DNA of 64,000 bases from Mycobacterium genavense ATCC 51234 (lineage in GTDB: Bacteria; Actinomycetota; Actinomycetes; Mycobacteriales; Mycobacteriaceae). The notes below the pieces were generated by a model. That model was not told the DNA's origin and did no database searches. It saw only the letters and a list, made by a program, of their open reading frames with translations. A program made the position numbers and the translations under genes. Where the stretch lies: positions 62,001-126,000 of the forward strand of contig NZ_JAGZ01000005.1 of NCBI RefSeq assembly GCF_000526915.1, in the 5' to 3' direction. Shown in pieces: positions 46,333 to 55,698 of this stretch. Within the stretch, counting starts at the first letter, position 1. Each line of letters begins with the position of its first letter.

Positions 46333-47049
46333 ATGCTTGTGTCGCAGCACACCATCGCGGGCACGGTTCTCACCATGCCGGTGAGGATCCGTAAGGCAAA
46401 TCAGCACATGGCGATGTTCTCGGTCGACGCCGACGCCGCGCAGCAGCTGATCGACTACAGCGGCCTGCGGGTCTGCCGCTACCTGCCCGGGCGGGCGATC
46501 GCGGTGCTGATGCTGATGCACTACCTCGACGGCGACCTGGGCCAGTACTACGAGTTCGGCACCAGCATCATGGTCAACCCGCCGGGATCTGACGCGTCGC
46601 GCCCGCGGGCGCTGCAGTCGGCCAGCGCCTTCATCCACCACCTGCCCGTTGACCAGCCGTTCACGCTGGAGGCGGGAACCAAGATTTGGGGCTACCTGAA
46701 AGTCATGGCGGAGTTCACGATTCGCGACGGGCGGCAGTTCGGGTTCGACTGCGCGGTAGACGGACAGCTGGTGATCGGCATGGACTTCCGTCCCGGTCTG
46801 CCGATCCGGCTGATGCCGCGCCAGCAGGCGCAGCGCAGCTACTCCCACCGCGACGGGATCACCCGCGAGACCGCCTTCGAGCACACCCTGGACGGCGTGC
46901 GGACCCGGCTTGGCGGTGTAAGCGTCAGGCTGGGCGATCATCCTTACACGAAAGAGCTTGCGTCGCTTGGGCTTCCGAAGCGCGCTCTAGTGTCCAGCTC
47001 CGCAGACCAGGTACAGATGACATTCGGCGATGCCCAGGAGATTTCATGA
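46333..47049 (+). CDS. acetoacetate-decarboxylase-like protein (Rv3519 type)
   Basis: A 238-residue protein of the acetoacetate decarboxylase (ADC) superfamily. RYLPGRAIAVLMLMHYLDGDLGQYYEFG (about residues 51-78) and GTKIWGYLKVMAEFTIRDG match the ADC beta-fold; whether the Schiff-base lysine is functional is uncertain (Lys118 in TKIWG is a candidate). It is just after a KstR operator and overlaps cyp142 by four bases, so it is part of the sterol response. Substrate unknown. Confidence 0.78.
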   Translation: MLVSQHTIAGTVLTMPVRIRKANQHMAMFSVDADAAQQLIDYSGLRVCRYLPGRAIAVLMLMHYLDGDLGQYYEFGTSIMVNPPGSDASRPRALQSASAFIHHLPVDQPFTLEAGTKIWGYLKVMAEFTIRDGRQFGFDCAVDGQLVIGMDFRPGLPIRLMPRQQAQRSYSHRDGITRETAFEHTLDGVRTRLGGVSVRLGDHPYTKELASLGLPKRALVSSSADQVQMTFGDAQEIS

Positions 47050-48251
47050 CTGTTGTTGGATTAGGGACTAAGCCCGACGTCGACTTGACCGACGGCGCTT
47101 TCTATGCCGGTGACTCCCATTCCATCTACAAGTGGATGCGTGAGAACGAGCCGGTCTTCAGAGACCGCAACGGGCTCGCCGCGGCCTCGACCTATCAGTC
47201 CGTCATCGAGGCCGAGCGCAACCCCGAGCTGTTCTCGAACGCCGGCGGCATCCGCCCCGATCAGCCCGGCGTCGAGATGATGATCGAGATGGACGATCCG
47301 CAACATCTGTTGCGCCGCAAGCTCGTCAACTACGGCTTCACCCGCAAGCGGGTGAAGAACTTGGAGGCCTCGATTACCTCGCTGTGCGACACGCTGATCG
47401 ACGCGGTCTGCGAACGCGGCGAGTGCGACTTCGTCTGGGACCTGGCCGCGCCACTGCCGATGGCGGTCATCGGCGACATGCTCGGTGTGCGTCCCGAGGA
47501 GCGCGCGATGTTCCTCAAATGGTCCGACGATCTGGTCAGTTCCCTCAGCAGTACCGCGGCCGAGGCGGATGTCCAGGTCACGATGGACGCCTTCGCCACC
47601 TACAGCGAATACATGATGGGCATGATCGAGGAACGCACGAAGGAGGCGACCGACGACCTGGTCAGCGTTCTCGTGCACGCCGAGGTCGAAGGTGCGCGTC
47701 TGGAAGACCACCAGATCGTCACCGAGGTACTGCTGCTGCTGATCGGCGGCGACGAGACGACCCGGCACACGCTGTCCGGCGGCACCCGGCAGCTGTTGCT
47801 GCACCCCGATCAGCACCGGCGCCTCGCCGGCGATTTGGGCTTGCTGCCCAACGCAATCGAGGAGATGCTGCGCTGGACGGCGCCGGTGAAGAACATGGCC
47901 CGCACCATTACCGCCGACACCGAGTTCCACGGCACCCAGTTGCATCAGGGCGAGAAGATGATCCTGCTGTTCGAGTCGGCGAACTTCGACGAGAAGGTCT
48001 TCGACGACCCGGAGAGCTTCAACATCGAGCGCTACCCGAACAACCACCTCGCGTTCGGTTTCGGCACGCACTTCTGTCTGGGCAATCAGCTCGCCCGCCT
48101 CGAGCTGTCGATCATGCAGACCCGGCTGCTGCAACGGCTGCCCGACATGCGGCTGGCCTCGGATGCCGAGCTGCCGCTGCGGCCGGCGAACTTCGTGTCC
48201 GGCCTGGAGCAGATGCCGGTCGCCTTCACCCCGAGCGCGCCGCTGGGGTAA
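47046..48251 (+). CDS. cyp142: cytochrome P450 CYP142 (sterol C26/C27 monooxygenase)
   Basis: A 401-residue P450 with IGGDETTRH in the I-helix, IEEMLRW in the K-helix and the haem loop AFGFGTHFCLGNQLARLE with axial Cys344. It performs the same terminal side-chain oxidation as CYP125, with opposite stereochemistry, so it backs up CYP125. ATG 47046 overlaps the upstream stop (ATGA). Intact; a 62-bp palindrome begins 31 bases after its stop. Confidence 0.95.
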   Translation: MTVVGLGTKPDVDLTDGAFYAGDSHSIYKWMRENEPVFRDRNGLAAASTYQSVIEAERNPELFSNAGGIRPDQPGVEMMIEMDDPQHLLRRKLVNYGFTRKRVKNLEASITSLCDTLIDAVCERGECDFVWDLAAPLPMAVIGDMLGVRPEERAMFLKWSDDLVSSLSSTAAEADVQVTMDAFATYSEYMMGMIEERTKEATDDLVSVLVHAEVEGARLEDHQIVTEVLLLLIGGDETTRHTLSGGTRQLLLHPDQHRRLAGDLGLLPNAIEEMLRWTAPVKNMARTITADTEFHGTQLHQGEKMILLFESANFDEKVFDDPESFNIERYPNNHLAFGFGTHFCLGNQLARLELSIMQTRLLQRLPDMRLASDAELPLRPANFVSGLEQMPVAFTPSAPLG

Positions 48252-48282
48252 GCCGTCGCGCGCTGGCCTCGAAGTACCTCTT

Positions 48283-48344
48283 CGCCCAACGTGCTCAGGT
48301 GGCGGGGTTTAGGCGACTTTTCCGCCACCTGAGCACGTTCGGCG
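48283..48344. repeat. 62-bp palindromic repeat, copy B
   Basis: Arms 48283-48304 and 48323-48344 (21 of 22 complementary) with an 18-base loop. It lies between convergent cyp142 and the DUF559-type pseudogene and provides the last codons of the latter. The inner arm reads CAGGTGG/CCACCTG, where copy C reads CTGGTGG/CCACCAG. Confidence 0.93.
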
Positions 48345-49174
48345 GGCCCAGGCCGCAGCCACACGGTGCAGAATTCCGCCCCGTGTGTCGTCGGCGGTAA
48401 CCCGGATGACGATCCAGCCGAGATCGGACAGCGCTTCGTAACGCGCGATGTCCCGATTGAATTGCCGGCGATCGGTCCGGTGACGATCACCCTCGTACTC
48501 GACGGCGAGGGTGATGTCCTCCCAGCCCATGTCGAGGATCGCCACCAGCTCGCCGTATTGGCCGTAGACCGGTATCTGGGTCCGCGGGCTTTGGGTAGCC
48601 GGCGTCCACGATCAGCAGCCGCAACCAGGTCTCGCGAGGTGATTCGGCTCCGGCGTCAACCAGCTTGAGCGCTTGTCTGGCGCGCCTGACATTGCGGTGT
48701 CCCTTGTAACGGTCGGCGAGCAGTTCGACCTCGGCGGTGTCCAGCCTCGTGGTTCTTGCCAGCGCATCGATTGCGGCGACGGCTCTGCCGACGGGATTGC
48801 GACAGGCGAGGTCGAACGCCGTACGGGCCGGTGTCGTGGCGGGCAGGCCGGCGATCGAAACGATCTCGTCGCCGGCAACACGATCCAACCAGGTGTGAAT
48901 TCCTGCCGGCGGCCGACGGTGTTGATACAGCAACTGCGCGGGCGCCTTGTCGTCGACCCATTTGACGCCATGCAGTGCCGACGCAGAGTGCCCCCGCGAT
49001 GATGCCACGCCGCCGGGACCACAGCCACGCGGCGCGGGCACGCGCCGCGGCGGTGAGGTCAGATCCGGATGGCACATAGACATCGGGATAGATGGCGACG
49101 AATCGGGTGCGTAGCTCGTGGCGCGTTGCCTCGCCGGATGCCCGTGCTTCGCTGCCGAGAAATGGTGCGGTCAC
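48309..49174 (-). pseudogene. DUF559/endonuclease-like domain protein, two frameshifts
   Basis: A reassembled protein of about 287 residues. The N-terminal helical part (RHELRTRFVAIYPDVYVPSGSDLTAAARARAAWLWSRRRGIIAG) is in one frame and the middle (SASALHGVKWVDDKAP, RTAFDLACRNP) in a second. The C-terminal Vsr/DUF559-type nuclease-like domain (LVAILDMGWEDITLAVEYEGDRHR) is in a third. Removing one G from the G5 run near 48991-48996 and one C near 48592 restores a single frame. These proteins are common in mycobacteria and often annotated as AbiEi-like or DUF559; function is unknown. GTG 49174 is the likely start. A 62-bp palindrome lies on each side. Confidence 0.8.
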
Positions 49175-49206
49175 GCGGGAAGTATGCCGCCGGACACCGA
49201 CAGCCG

Positions 49207-49268
49207 CGCCGAACGTGCTCTGGTGGAGGGGTTTTGGCGATTTTCCCGCCACCAGAGCACGTTCGGCG
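49207..49268. repeat. 62-bp palindromic repeat, copy C
   Basis: Arms 49207-49228 and 49247-49268 (21 of 22 complementary) with an 18-base loop rich in T and G. It lies between the DUF559-type pseudogene start and the echA19 3' end. Confidence 0.93.
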
Positions 49269-49277
49269 AAGAGGGGT

Positions 49278-50090
49278 CTAGCGGTTCTGGAAGTTGGGCT
49301 TGCGCTTTTCGGCGAACGCCCTCGGGCCTTCCTTCGCGTCGTCGGACAAAAACGCCTTGATCCCGATCTGGGTGTCGATCTTGAAGGCGTCGTTCTCGTG
49401 CATGCCCTCGGTCTCGCGGATCGCCCGCAGAATCGCCTGCACGGCCAGCGGCCCGTTGTTCTCGATCAGCTCGGCGATCTCGAGCGCCTTGGTCAGCGCC
49501 TGCCCGTCCGGCACCAGATGACCGATCAGGCCGATTTCCTTGGCCTCGGCGGCGGTGATGTGCCGGCCGGTCAGCAGCAGGTCGCAGGCCACGGTGTAGG
49601 GAATCTGACGCACCAGCCGCACCGCCGAGCCGCCCATCGGGTACAGGCTCCACTTGGCCTCGGAAATGCCGAACTTGACGCTTTCGCCCGCGATGCGGAT
49701 GTCGGTGCCCTGCAGGATCTCGGTGCCACCGGCGATCGCGGGGCCCTCGACGGCCGCGATCAGCGGTTTGGTCAGCCGACGACCCTTGAGCAGGGCGTCG
49801 ATGCGTCACGGGTCGTAGCTGCCGTCCGTGAACGAGTCGCCCGGCGGCTTTTTGGTTGCCGCCTTGAGGTCCATGCCCGCGCAGAAGTAGCCACCGGCCC
49901 CGGTCAGGATGCAGCAGCGGATGTCGTCGTCGTTGTCGACGCGGTCCCAGGCCTGCACCATGATCTCCATCATTTCGGTGCTCAGCGCGTTGCGGGCGTG
50001 CGGTCGGCTCAGGGTGACGATCAGGGTGTGACCGCGCTGCTCGACGATCGCGTCGGGTCCCGTCGATTCGTTTGCTGGAGCCTCAGCCAC
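49278..50090 (-). pseudogene. echA19: enoyl-CoA hydratase EchA19, one in-frame nonsense codon
   Basis: A crotonase-family hydratase of about 270 residues that hydrates the 2-enoyl-CoA of the sterol side chain in the early rounds. The oxyanion segment [17 protein letters not shown] is followed by DGSYDP and TGA at 49806-49808. The frame then continues without indel through [33 protein letters not shown] to [13 protein letters not shown] (Ser) to TGA change would explain the stop. The residues after it include the second half of the active site, so the truncated protein should be inactive. GTG 50090 with GGAGGG upstream is the likely start. Confidence 0.88.
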
Positions 50091-50135
50091 GGCTACCGCC
50101 TTTCCCTCCAGATCGAGTACGAACTTGTCAAGAAA

Positions 50136-50149
50136 TGTAACACGTTCTA
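50136..50149. promoter_or_regulatory. KstR operator, echA19/fadD19 divergent promoter
   Basis: TGTAACACGTTCTA fits TnnAACnnGTTnnA, six bases before the fadD19 GTG and 46 bases from the echA19 start. Confidence 0.9.
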
Positions 50150-50154
50150 ATTTG

Positions 50155-51807
50155 GTGGCCGTGGCCCTGAATATTGCCGATCTTGCCGAGCACGCCATCG
50201 ACGCCGTGCCTGGCCGTGTAGCCCTCATCTGCGGCGATCAACAGCTGACGTACGCCGAGCTGGAGGAGAAGGCCAACTGCTTGGCGCACTACCTGATCGA
50301 ACAGGGTGTGAAGAAGGACGACAAGGTCGGACTGTACTGCCGCAACCGCAACGAGATCGTCATCGCGATGCTGGGCATCATCAAGGCCGGCGCCATCCTG
50401 GTCAACGTCAACTACCGCTACGTCGAGGGCGAGCTGTGCTACCTGTTCGAAAACTCCGAAATGGTCGCGCTGGTGCACGAACGCCAGTACTCGGATCGAG
50501 TCGCCAACGTGCTGCCCGACACTCCGGCCGTCAAGACGATCCTCGTCGTGGAGGACGGCAGCGACAACGACTTCCAGCGCTACGGCGGCGTCGAGTTCTA
50601 CTCCGCGATCGCAAATTGCTCCCCGGAGCGCGACTTCGGCGAACGCAGCGCCGACGACATCTACTTGCTCTACACCGGCGGCACGACGGGTTTCCCGAAG
50701 GGCGTGATGTGGCGCCACGAGGACATCTATCGCGTTCTGTTCGGTGGAACCGACTTCGCCACAGGTGAATTCGTCAAGGGCGAGTACGACCTGGCCGAGG
50801 CCGCCGCGGCAAATCCGCCGATGGTGCGCCACCCGATTCCACCGATGATCCACGGCGCCACTCAGTCGGCCACCTGGATGTCGATCTTCTCGGGCCAAAC
50901 CACCGTGCTGGCACCGGAATTCAACGCCGACGAAGTTTGGCGCACGATTCACGAGCACAAGGTGAACCTGCTGTTCTTCACCGGCGACGCGATGGCGCGG
51001 CCGCTGCTGGACGCGTTGCTGGCGCAGCGGGACAAGGGCAACGAGTACGACCTGTCGTCGCTGTTCCTGCTCGCCTCCACCGCCGCGCTGTTCTCGCCGA
51101 GCATCAAGGAGAAGTTCCTCGAGCTGCTGCCCAACCGGGTCATCACCGACTCGATCGGGTCCTCGGAGACCGGGTTCGGCGGCACCAGCATCGTCGCCAA
51201 GGATGCCCCGCACAGCGGTGGCCCGCAGGTGACGATCGACCACCGCACCGTCGTCCTCGACGAAGACGGCAACGAGGTCAAGCCGGGCTCCGGGGTCCGC
51301 GGCTTCATCGCCAAGAAGGACAACATCCCCCTGGGCTATTACAAGGACGAGAAGAAGACCGCTGAGACGTTCAAGACCATCAACGGTGTCCGGTACGCGA
51401 TTCCCGGTGACTACGCGACCGTCGAGGAGGACGGCACCGTCACGATGCTGGGCCGCGGCTCGGTGTCGATCAACAGCGGTGGCGAGAAGATCTACCCCGA
51501 GGAGGTCGAGGCCGCGCTCAAGGGCCACCCGGACGTCTTCGACGCCCTGGTGGTCGGCGTGCCCGACCCCCGCTACGGCCAGCACGTGGCCGCCGTGGTG
51601 CAGGCGTGGCCCGGCACCCGTCCGGCGCTGGCCGAACTGGACGCCTTCGTGCGCTCCGAGATCGCGGGATACAAAGTGCCACGCAGCCTTTGGCTCGTCG
51701 ACGAGGTGAAGCGATCACCCGCCGGCAAGCCGGACTACCGCTGGGCCAAGGAGCAGACCGAGGCGCGTCCGGCCGACGACGTGCACGCCGCGCACGTCAC
51801 TGCGTGA
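50155..51807 (+). CDS. fadD19: steroid-24/26-oyl-CoA ligase FadD19
   Basis: A 550-residue ANL-superfamily CoA ligase that activates the C27 carboxylate made by CYP125/CYP142. The P-loop [41 protein letters not shown] and the catalytic lysine in [14 protein letters not shown] are present. The start is GTG 50155, which lies directly after the KstR operator, implying a leaderless or near-leaderless transcript; GTG 50161 is an alternative. Intact, so sterol acids can be activated although the next two enzymes (FadE26/27, EchA19) are broken. Confidence 0.94.
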   Translation: MAVALNIADLAEHAIDAVPGRVALICGDQQLTYAELEEKANCLAHYLIEQGVKKDDKVGLYCRNRNEIVIAMLGIIKAGAILVNVNYRYVEGELCYLFENSEMVALVHERQYSDRVANVLPDTPAVKTILVVEDGSDNDFQRYGGVEFYSAIANCSPERDFGERSADDIYLLYTGGTTGFPKGVMWRHEDIYRVLFGGTDFATGEFVKGEYDLAEAAAANPPMVRHPIPPMIHGATQSATWMSIFSGQTTVLAPEFNADEVWRTIHEHKVNLLFFTGDAMARPLLDALLAQRDKGNEYDLSSLFLLASTAALFSPSIKEKFLELLPNRVITDSIGSSETGFGGTSIVAKDAPHSGGPQVTIDHRTVVLDEDGNEVKPGSGVRGFIAKKDNIPLGYYKDEKKTAETFKTINGVRYAIPGDYATVEEDGTVTMLGRGSVSINSGGEKIYPEEVEAALKGHPDVFDALVVGVPDPRYGQHVAAVVQAWPGTRPALAELDAFVRSEIAGYKVPRSLWLVDEVKRSPAGKPDYRWAKEQTEARPADDVHAAHVTA

Positions 51808-52571
51808 CGGATTTCGTCAAACGCCACCTCGGCGCACCCAGCGGATATTTCGCCTGGGAAGCCGCCGGGCTGCGATGGATTGCGGCGGTCGACGGCGGCG
51901 TTCCCTGTGCGCAGATCGTGTCGGTTGACGCGACGAGCCTGACCTTGCGGCGACTCGAATCGGTGCACCCCGACCCGTCGGCGGCGCGCGTCTTCGGCAA
52001 CCGATTGGCGCTCACACACGACGCGGGAGCCCCGGCGTTCGGCGCGGGTCCCGACGGCTGGGATGGGCCGGGCTTCTTCGGGCCGTTGTCGCAGCCCCTG
52101 CCGATGTCGCTGCGGCACCACCGCCGCTGGGGCGAGTTCTACGCCGAAGAGCGGCTGGCCCCGATGCTCGAACGCGCGGCGGGCGGCCTGGGTGCGTCGG
52201 CCCGCGCCGCGATCGAGGAAGTGATGGCGCGTTGCCGTGCGGGCGATTTCGACGATGACGACCGGCCGGCCCGGCTGCACGGCGATCTGTGGGGCGGCAA
52301 CGTGATGTGGACGCCGGACGGCGTGATGCTGATCGACCCGTCCGCGCACGCCGGGCACCGCGAGAGCGACCTGGCGATGCTCGCGTTGTTCGGCTGCCCG
52401 CATTACGACGCCGTCATCGCGGGGTATGAGCAGGTGCGAGAGCTGCAACCCGGTTGGCGCGACCGCATCGGGCTGCACCAACTCTTCCCACTGCTGGCCC
52501 ACGTGGTGCTGTTCGGCAGCGGATACGCCCAGCGCACGCACGCTTGTGCCCGCGCCGCGCTGGCTCTGTGA
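51804..52571 (+). CDS. fructosamine kinase-like protein
   Basis: A 255-residue protein of the fructosamine-3-kinase/aminoglycoside phosphotransferase-like family. The Brenner-type catalytic motif RLHGDLWGGNVMW and the metal Asp in LIDPSAHAGHRESDLAML are clear. It probably phosphorylates ketosamines or a small metabolite. GTG 51804 overlaps the fadD19 stop by four bases, so it can be co-transcribed with fadD19, but a link to sterol metabolism is not evident. Confidence 0.85.
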   Translation: MTDFVKRHLGAPSGYFAWEAAGLRWIAAVDGGVPCAQIVSVDATSLTLRRLESVHPDPSAARVFGNRLALTHDAGAPAFGAGPDGWDGPGFFGPLSQPLPMSLRHHRRWGEFYAEERLAPMLERAAGGLGASARAAIEEVMARCRAGDFDDDDRPARLHGDLWGGNVMWTPDGVMLIDPSAHAGHRESDLAMLALFGCPHYDAVIAGYEQVRELQPGWRDRIGLHQLFPLLAHVVLFGSGYAQRTHACARAALAL

Positions 52572-52596
52572 TGCGCGCGTCTAGTGTTGAGTGGCG

Positions 52597-53421
52597 ATGA
52601 CGATCGACGTGTGGATGCAGCACCCGACTGCGCGGTTCCTGCGCAGCGACATGCTGGCGTCGCTACGACGCTGGACCGGAGGATCCATGCCGGACTCCGA
52701 TATCCCGATCGAGGTCACCGTCGCGGCGATAAACGAGGCCGACGTCGGCTTCGGATTACTCAGCGCGTGGTACGGGCCAAACGGTCAGGACCTGGTCTCC
52801 AACGACGAGGTAGCCGAGTGGATTCGGTTGCACCCGAACCGCTTTGCCGGGCTGGCGACCGTCGACCTGGACCGTCCGATGCAGGCGGTGCGTGAACTGC
52901 GGCGCCGGGTCGCCGACGGATTCGTCGGCCTGCGGGTGGTGCCGTGGCTATGGAACGCGCCGCCCACCGACCGCCGTTACTATCCGCTGTTCGCCGAGTG
53001 CGTCGAGTCCGCCGTTCCGTTCTGCACCCAGGTCGGTCACACCGGCCCGCTGCGGCCCTCGGAGACCGGGCGCCCGATTCCCTACATCGACCAGGTGGCG
53101 CTGGACTTTCCCGAACTGGTGATCGTGTGCGGGCACGTCGGCTATCCATGGACCGAGGAGATGGTGGCCGTCGCGCGCAAACACGAGAACGTCTACATCG
53201 ACACGTCGGCCTACACCATCCGGCGGCTTCCGGTCGAGCTGATCCGATTCATGAAAACTACTACCAGACAACGCAAAGTCCTCTTCGGCACGAACTATCC
53301 GATGATCACTCACGCGCACCCCCTGGCCGGGCTCGACGAACTCGGGCTCGACGACGCGGCTCGCCACGACTTTCTCCACGGCAATGCCGAACGCGTATTC
53401 AGACTGGAGGCAAGCAGGTGA
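52597..53421 (+). CDS. amidohydrolase-family protein (Rv3510c type)
   Basis: A 274-residue TIM-barrel hydrolase of the amidohydrolase 2 type. It has PFCTQVGHTGPLRP, VIVCGHVGYPWTEEM, YIDTSAYTIRRLP and VLFGTNYPMITHA, with metal-type His and Asp/Asn positions; the usual N-terminal HxH is not obvious (DVWMQHP). It could be a decarboxylase or lactonase. ATG 52597 is chosen; GTG 52591 is possible. Four bases overlap the ilvX-like GTG downstream, indicating one unit. Confidence 0.82.
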   Translation: MTIDVWMQHPTARFLRSDMLASLRRWTGGSMPDSDIPIEVTVAAINEADVGFGLLSAWYGPNGQDLVSNDEVAEWIRLHPNRFAGLATVDLDRPMQAVRELRRRVADGFVGLRVVPWLWNAPPTDRRYYPLFAECVESAVPFCTQVGHTGPLRPSETGRPIPYIDQVALDFPELVIVCGHVGYPWTEEMVAVARKHENVYIDTSAYTIRRLPVELIRFMKTTTRQRKVLFGTNYPMITHAHPLAGLDELGLDDAARHDFLHGNAERVFRLEASR

Positions 53422-54965
53422 ACGGTGCGCAGGCCCTGATCAACACCCTGGTCGACGGCGGCGTCGAGGTGTGCTTCGCCAACCCCGGCACCTCGGAAAT
53501 GCATTTCGTGGCCGCGCTGGACACCGTCCCCCAAATGCGGGGAGTGCTAGCCCTTTTCGAGGGCGTCGCCACCGGCGCGGCCGACGGATATGCCCGCATC
53601 GCCGATCGGCCGGCGGCGGTGCTGTTGCATCTGGGCCCCGGATTGGGCAACGGCCTGGCCAACCTGCACAACGCGCGGCGGGCACACGTGCCGATGGTCG
53701 TCGTCGTCGGAGACCACGCCACCTATCACAAAAAGTACGACGCCCCACTGGAATCCGATATCGACGCGCTCGCGGGCACCGTCTCGGGTTGGGTGCGCCG
53801 CTCGGGTACCGCCGCCGACGTCGCGCTCGACGCGGCCGAGGCGATCGCGGCCAGCGTGGCCCGCTCGCAGATCTCCACCCTGATCCTGCCCGCCGACGTG
53901 TCCTGGTCCGACGGCGCCCAACCTGCGGCCGCGGCCGCCCGTCCGGCGAGCGCCGACCCGCTGCCGGCGCCCGAGGTCGCGCGGGTGCTGCGGTCGGGAG
54001 AACCAGCGCTGATCATGGTCGGTGGCGATGCCACGCGCGGCCCCGGGCTGGCCGCGGCGGCGCGAATCGCCGGGGCGACCGGGGCCCGCTTGCTGTGCGA
54101 GACCTTCCCGACGCGCCTGGAACGCGGCGCCGGTGTCCCCGCCGTCGAACGGTTGGCCTACTTCGCCGAGGCCGCCACGGCCCAACTCGACGGCGCCAAG
54201 CATCTGATCCTGGCCGGAGCCAAATCGCCGGTGTCCTTCTTCGCCTACCCGAACACGCCCAGCGACCTGGTCCCGGCCGGATGCGAGGTGCATGTGCTGT
54301 CGGAGTACCTCGGTGCGGCCGACGCGCTGATCGCATTGGCGGACGAGATCGCTCCTGGTACTTCCGCACCGCTGGCCGCCGCGTCGCGCCCGCAGCTGCC
54401 GACCGGCGCGCTGACCTCGGCGTCGGCGGCCGACGTGGTCGGCGCGCTGCTGCCCGAACGGGCGATCGTCGTCGACGAGTCGAACACCTCGGGCGTGCTG
54501 CTGGCACAGGCCACCGCCGGCGCGCCGGCCCATGACTGGCTGACGCTGACCGGCGGCGCGATCGGCTACGGCATCCCCACCGCGGTGGGCGTCGCGGTCG
54601 CCGCCCCGGACCGGCCGGTGCTCTGCCTGGAATCCGACGGGTCGGCGATGTACACGATCGCCGGACTGTGGACGCAGGCACGTGAGCACCTCAACGTCAC
54701 CACCGTGCTGTACGACAACAGCGCTTACGACATCTTGCGGATCGAGCTGCAACGGGTCGGCGCCGGCTCTGCTCCCGGCCCTAAGGCGTTGGACCTGCTC
54801 GATTTATCTCGTCCCACAATGGATTTCGTGAAGATCTCCGAGGGTATGGGCGTGCCGGCCCGGTGGGTGAACACCGCCGAGGAGTTCGCCGACGCGCTGC
54901 GCGAGGCCTTCGCCGAACCCGGGCCGCATCTGATCGACGCGATGGTCCCGTCAATAGCGGGCTAG
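53418..54965 (+). CDS. ilvX: thiamine-diphosphate-dependent enzyme, acetolactate synthase-like (IlvX)
   Basis: A 515-residue ThDP enzyme. The N-terminal Pyr domain has the cofactor-activating Glu (FANPGTSEMHFV...ALFEGVATGAADGYAR), the central domain has MVGGDATRGPG, and the PP domain has GGAIGYGIPTAVGVAVA and ESDGSAMYTIAGLWTQ...LYDNSAYDIL, the GDG-N-type metal motif as S-DGS-N. It is more like benzoylformate decarboxylase than true acetolactate synthase, so the product is uncertain. GTG 53418 overlaps the amidohydrolase stop. Confidence 0.87.
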   Translation: MNGAQALINTLVDGGVEVCFANPGTSEMHFVAALDTVPQMRGVLALFEGVATGAADGYARIADRPAAVLLHLGPGLGNGLANLHNARRAHVPMVVVVGDHATYHKKYDAPLESDIDALAGTVSGWVRRSGTAADVALDAAEAIAASVARSQISTLILPADVSWSDGAQPAAAAARPASADPLPAPEVARVLRSGEPALIMVGGDATRGPGLAAAARIAGATGARLLCETFPTRLERGAGVPAVERLAYFAEAATAQLDGAKHLILAGAKSPVSFFAYPNTPSDLVPAGCEVHVLSEYLGAADALIALADEIAPGTSAPLAAASRPQLPTGALTSASAADVVGALLPERAIVVDESNTSGVLLAQATAGAPAHDWLTLTGGAIGYGIPTAVGVAVAAPDRPVLCLESDGSAMYTIAGLWTQAREHLNVTTVLYDNSAYDILRIELQRVGAGSAPGPKALDLLDLSRPTMDFVKISEGMGVPARWVNTAEEFADALREAFAEPGPHLIDAMVPSIAG

Positions 54966-55698
54966 CACCGGAAGCCGGCTGACGAGCCAGTCCGTCAACG
55001 CATTGACGACCTCGACTCCGGTTTTGAAGCCGCCGTCGCGGACTTCGGCCGCCAACGCCACGCCCCATTCCCCCGATGGCGTGGGCAGAATCCCGAATTG
55101 CCGCACCAGGTAGCCGCCATCGCTGCCCGGACCCCAACCGCCTTTGGCCGCAGCGCCATTGGTGGCCAGGCCCCACCGGTGGTCGGGCGTGAGGTCGGTC
55201 ATCAGCTCGATCACGTCCGCCGCTCCGGGGATCGACGGCAACTCGGCGGCGAATCGCGCTTGTCGCTGCAGACTCCACTGGGTCTGGTCGAATGCGGTGA
55301 AACCACGTCGAAGCCGCCGCGATTCGACCACCGTCGCGGTGTCGCCACCTTCGGCGACGACGCCCTGGACCTTGCGCGCCGCGGTCCACCGGTTCGCCCA
55401 GCAGCGCCCACAACTGTTCCGACGCGCGATTGTCCGACTCGGTGATGGCCTTGACGGCCAGCTCGCGGGCGCTGAGCCAATCGCTGCGCAATGCCGCGAT
55501 GGCCAAGGGCACTTTGATCGTCGACCACGCGACCCCCGACCACCACCGGCCCAGGGAATACGTCCGGTCCGGACGGGCAATCGCGACACCAATGTTGGCC
55601 GGTACCACCTCGGAAAGCTGTTCGAAGCTCGCTTCCAACGTGAGCTCGAGGGGCCGGGACGTCATGGGGCTATCGGGGTATCGGCCATACCCGATCAT
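54951..55698 (-). pseudogene. class A beta-lactamase-like serine hydrolase, frameshifted
   Basis: The serine-hydrolase triad of motifs is in order: STIK (SxxK) near residue 60 in VAWSTIKVPLAIAALR, SDN in ITESDNRASEQLW, and KGG in AAAKGGWGPGSDGG. The frame changes at about 55388 after LLGEPV, where one extra G (GTGGACC for GTGACC) moves the catalytic C-terminal half out of frame. The first frame thus ends without the KGG motif. ATG 55698 overlaps the fadD17 end; ATG 55665 is an alternative. No signal peptide is evident. The 3' end overlaps the convergent ilvX-like gene by 15 bases. Confidence 0.78.

Noticed and set aside
49092..50150. 352-codon plus-strand frame across a palindrome and opposite echA19
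   Set aside because: Shadow of echA19 and a repeat; no conserved segment.
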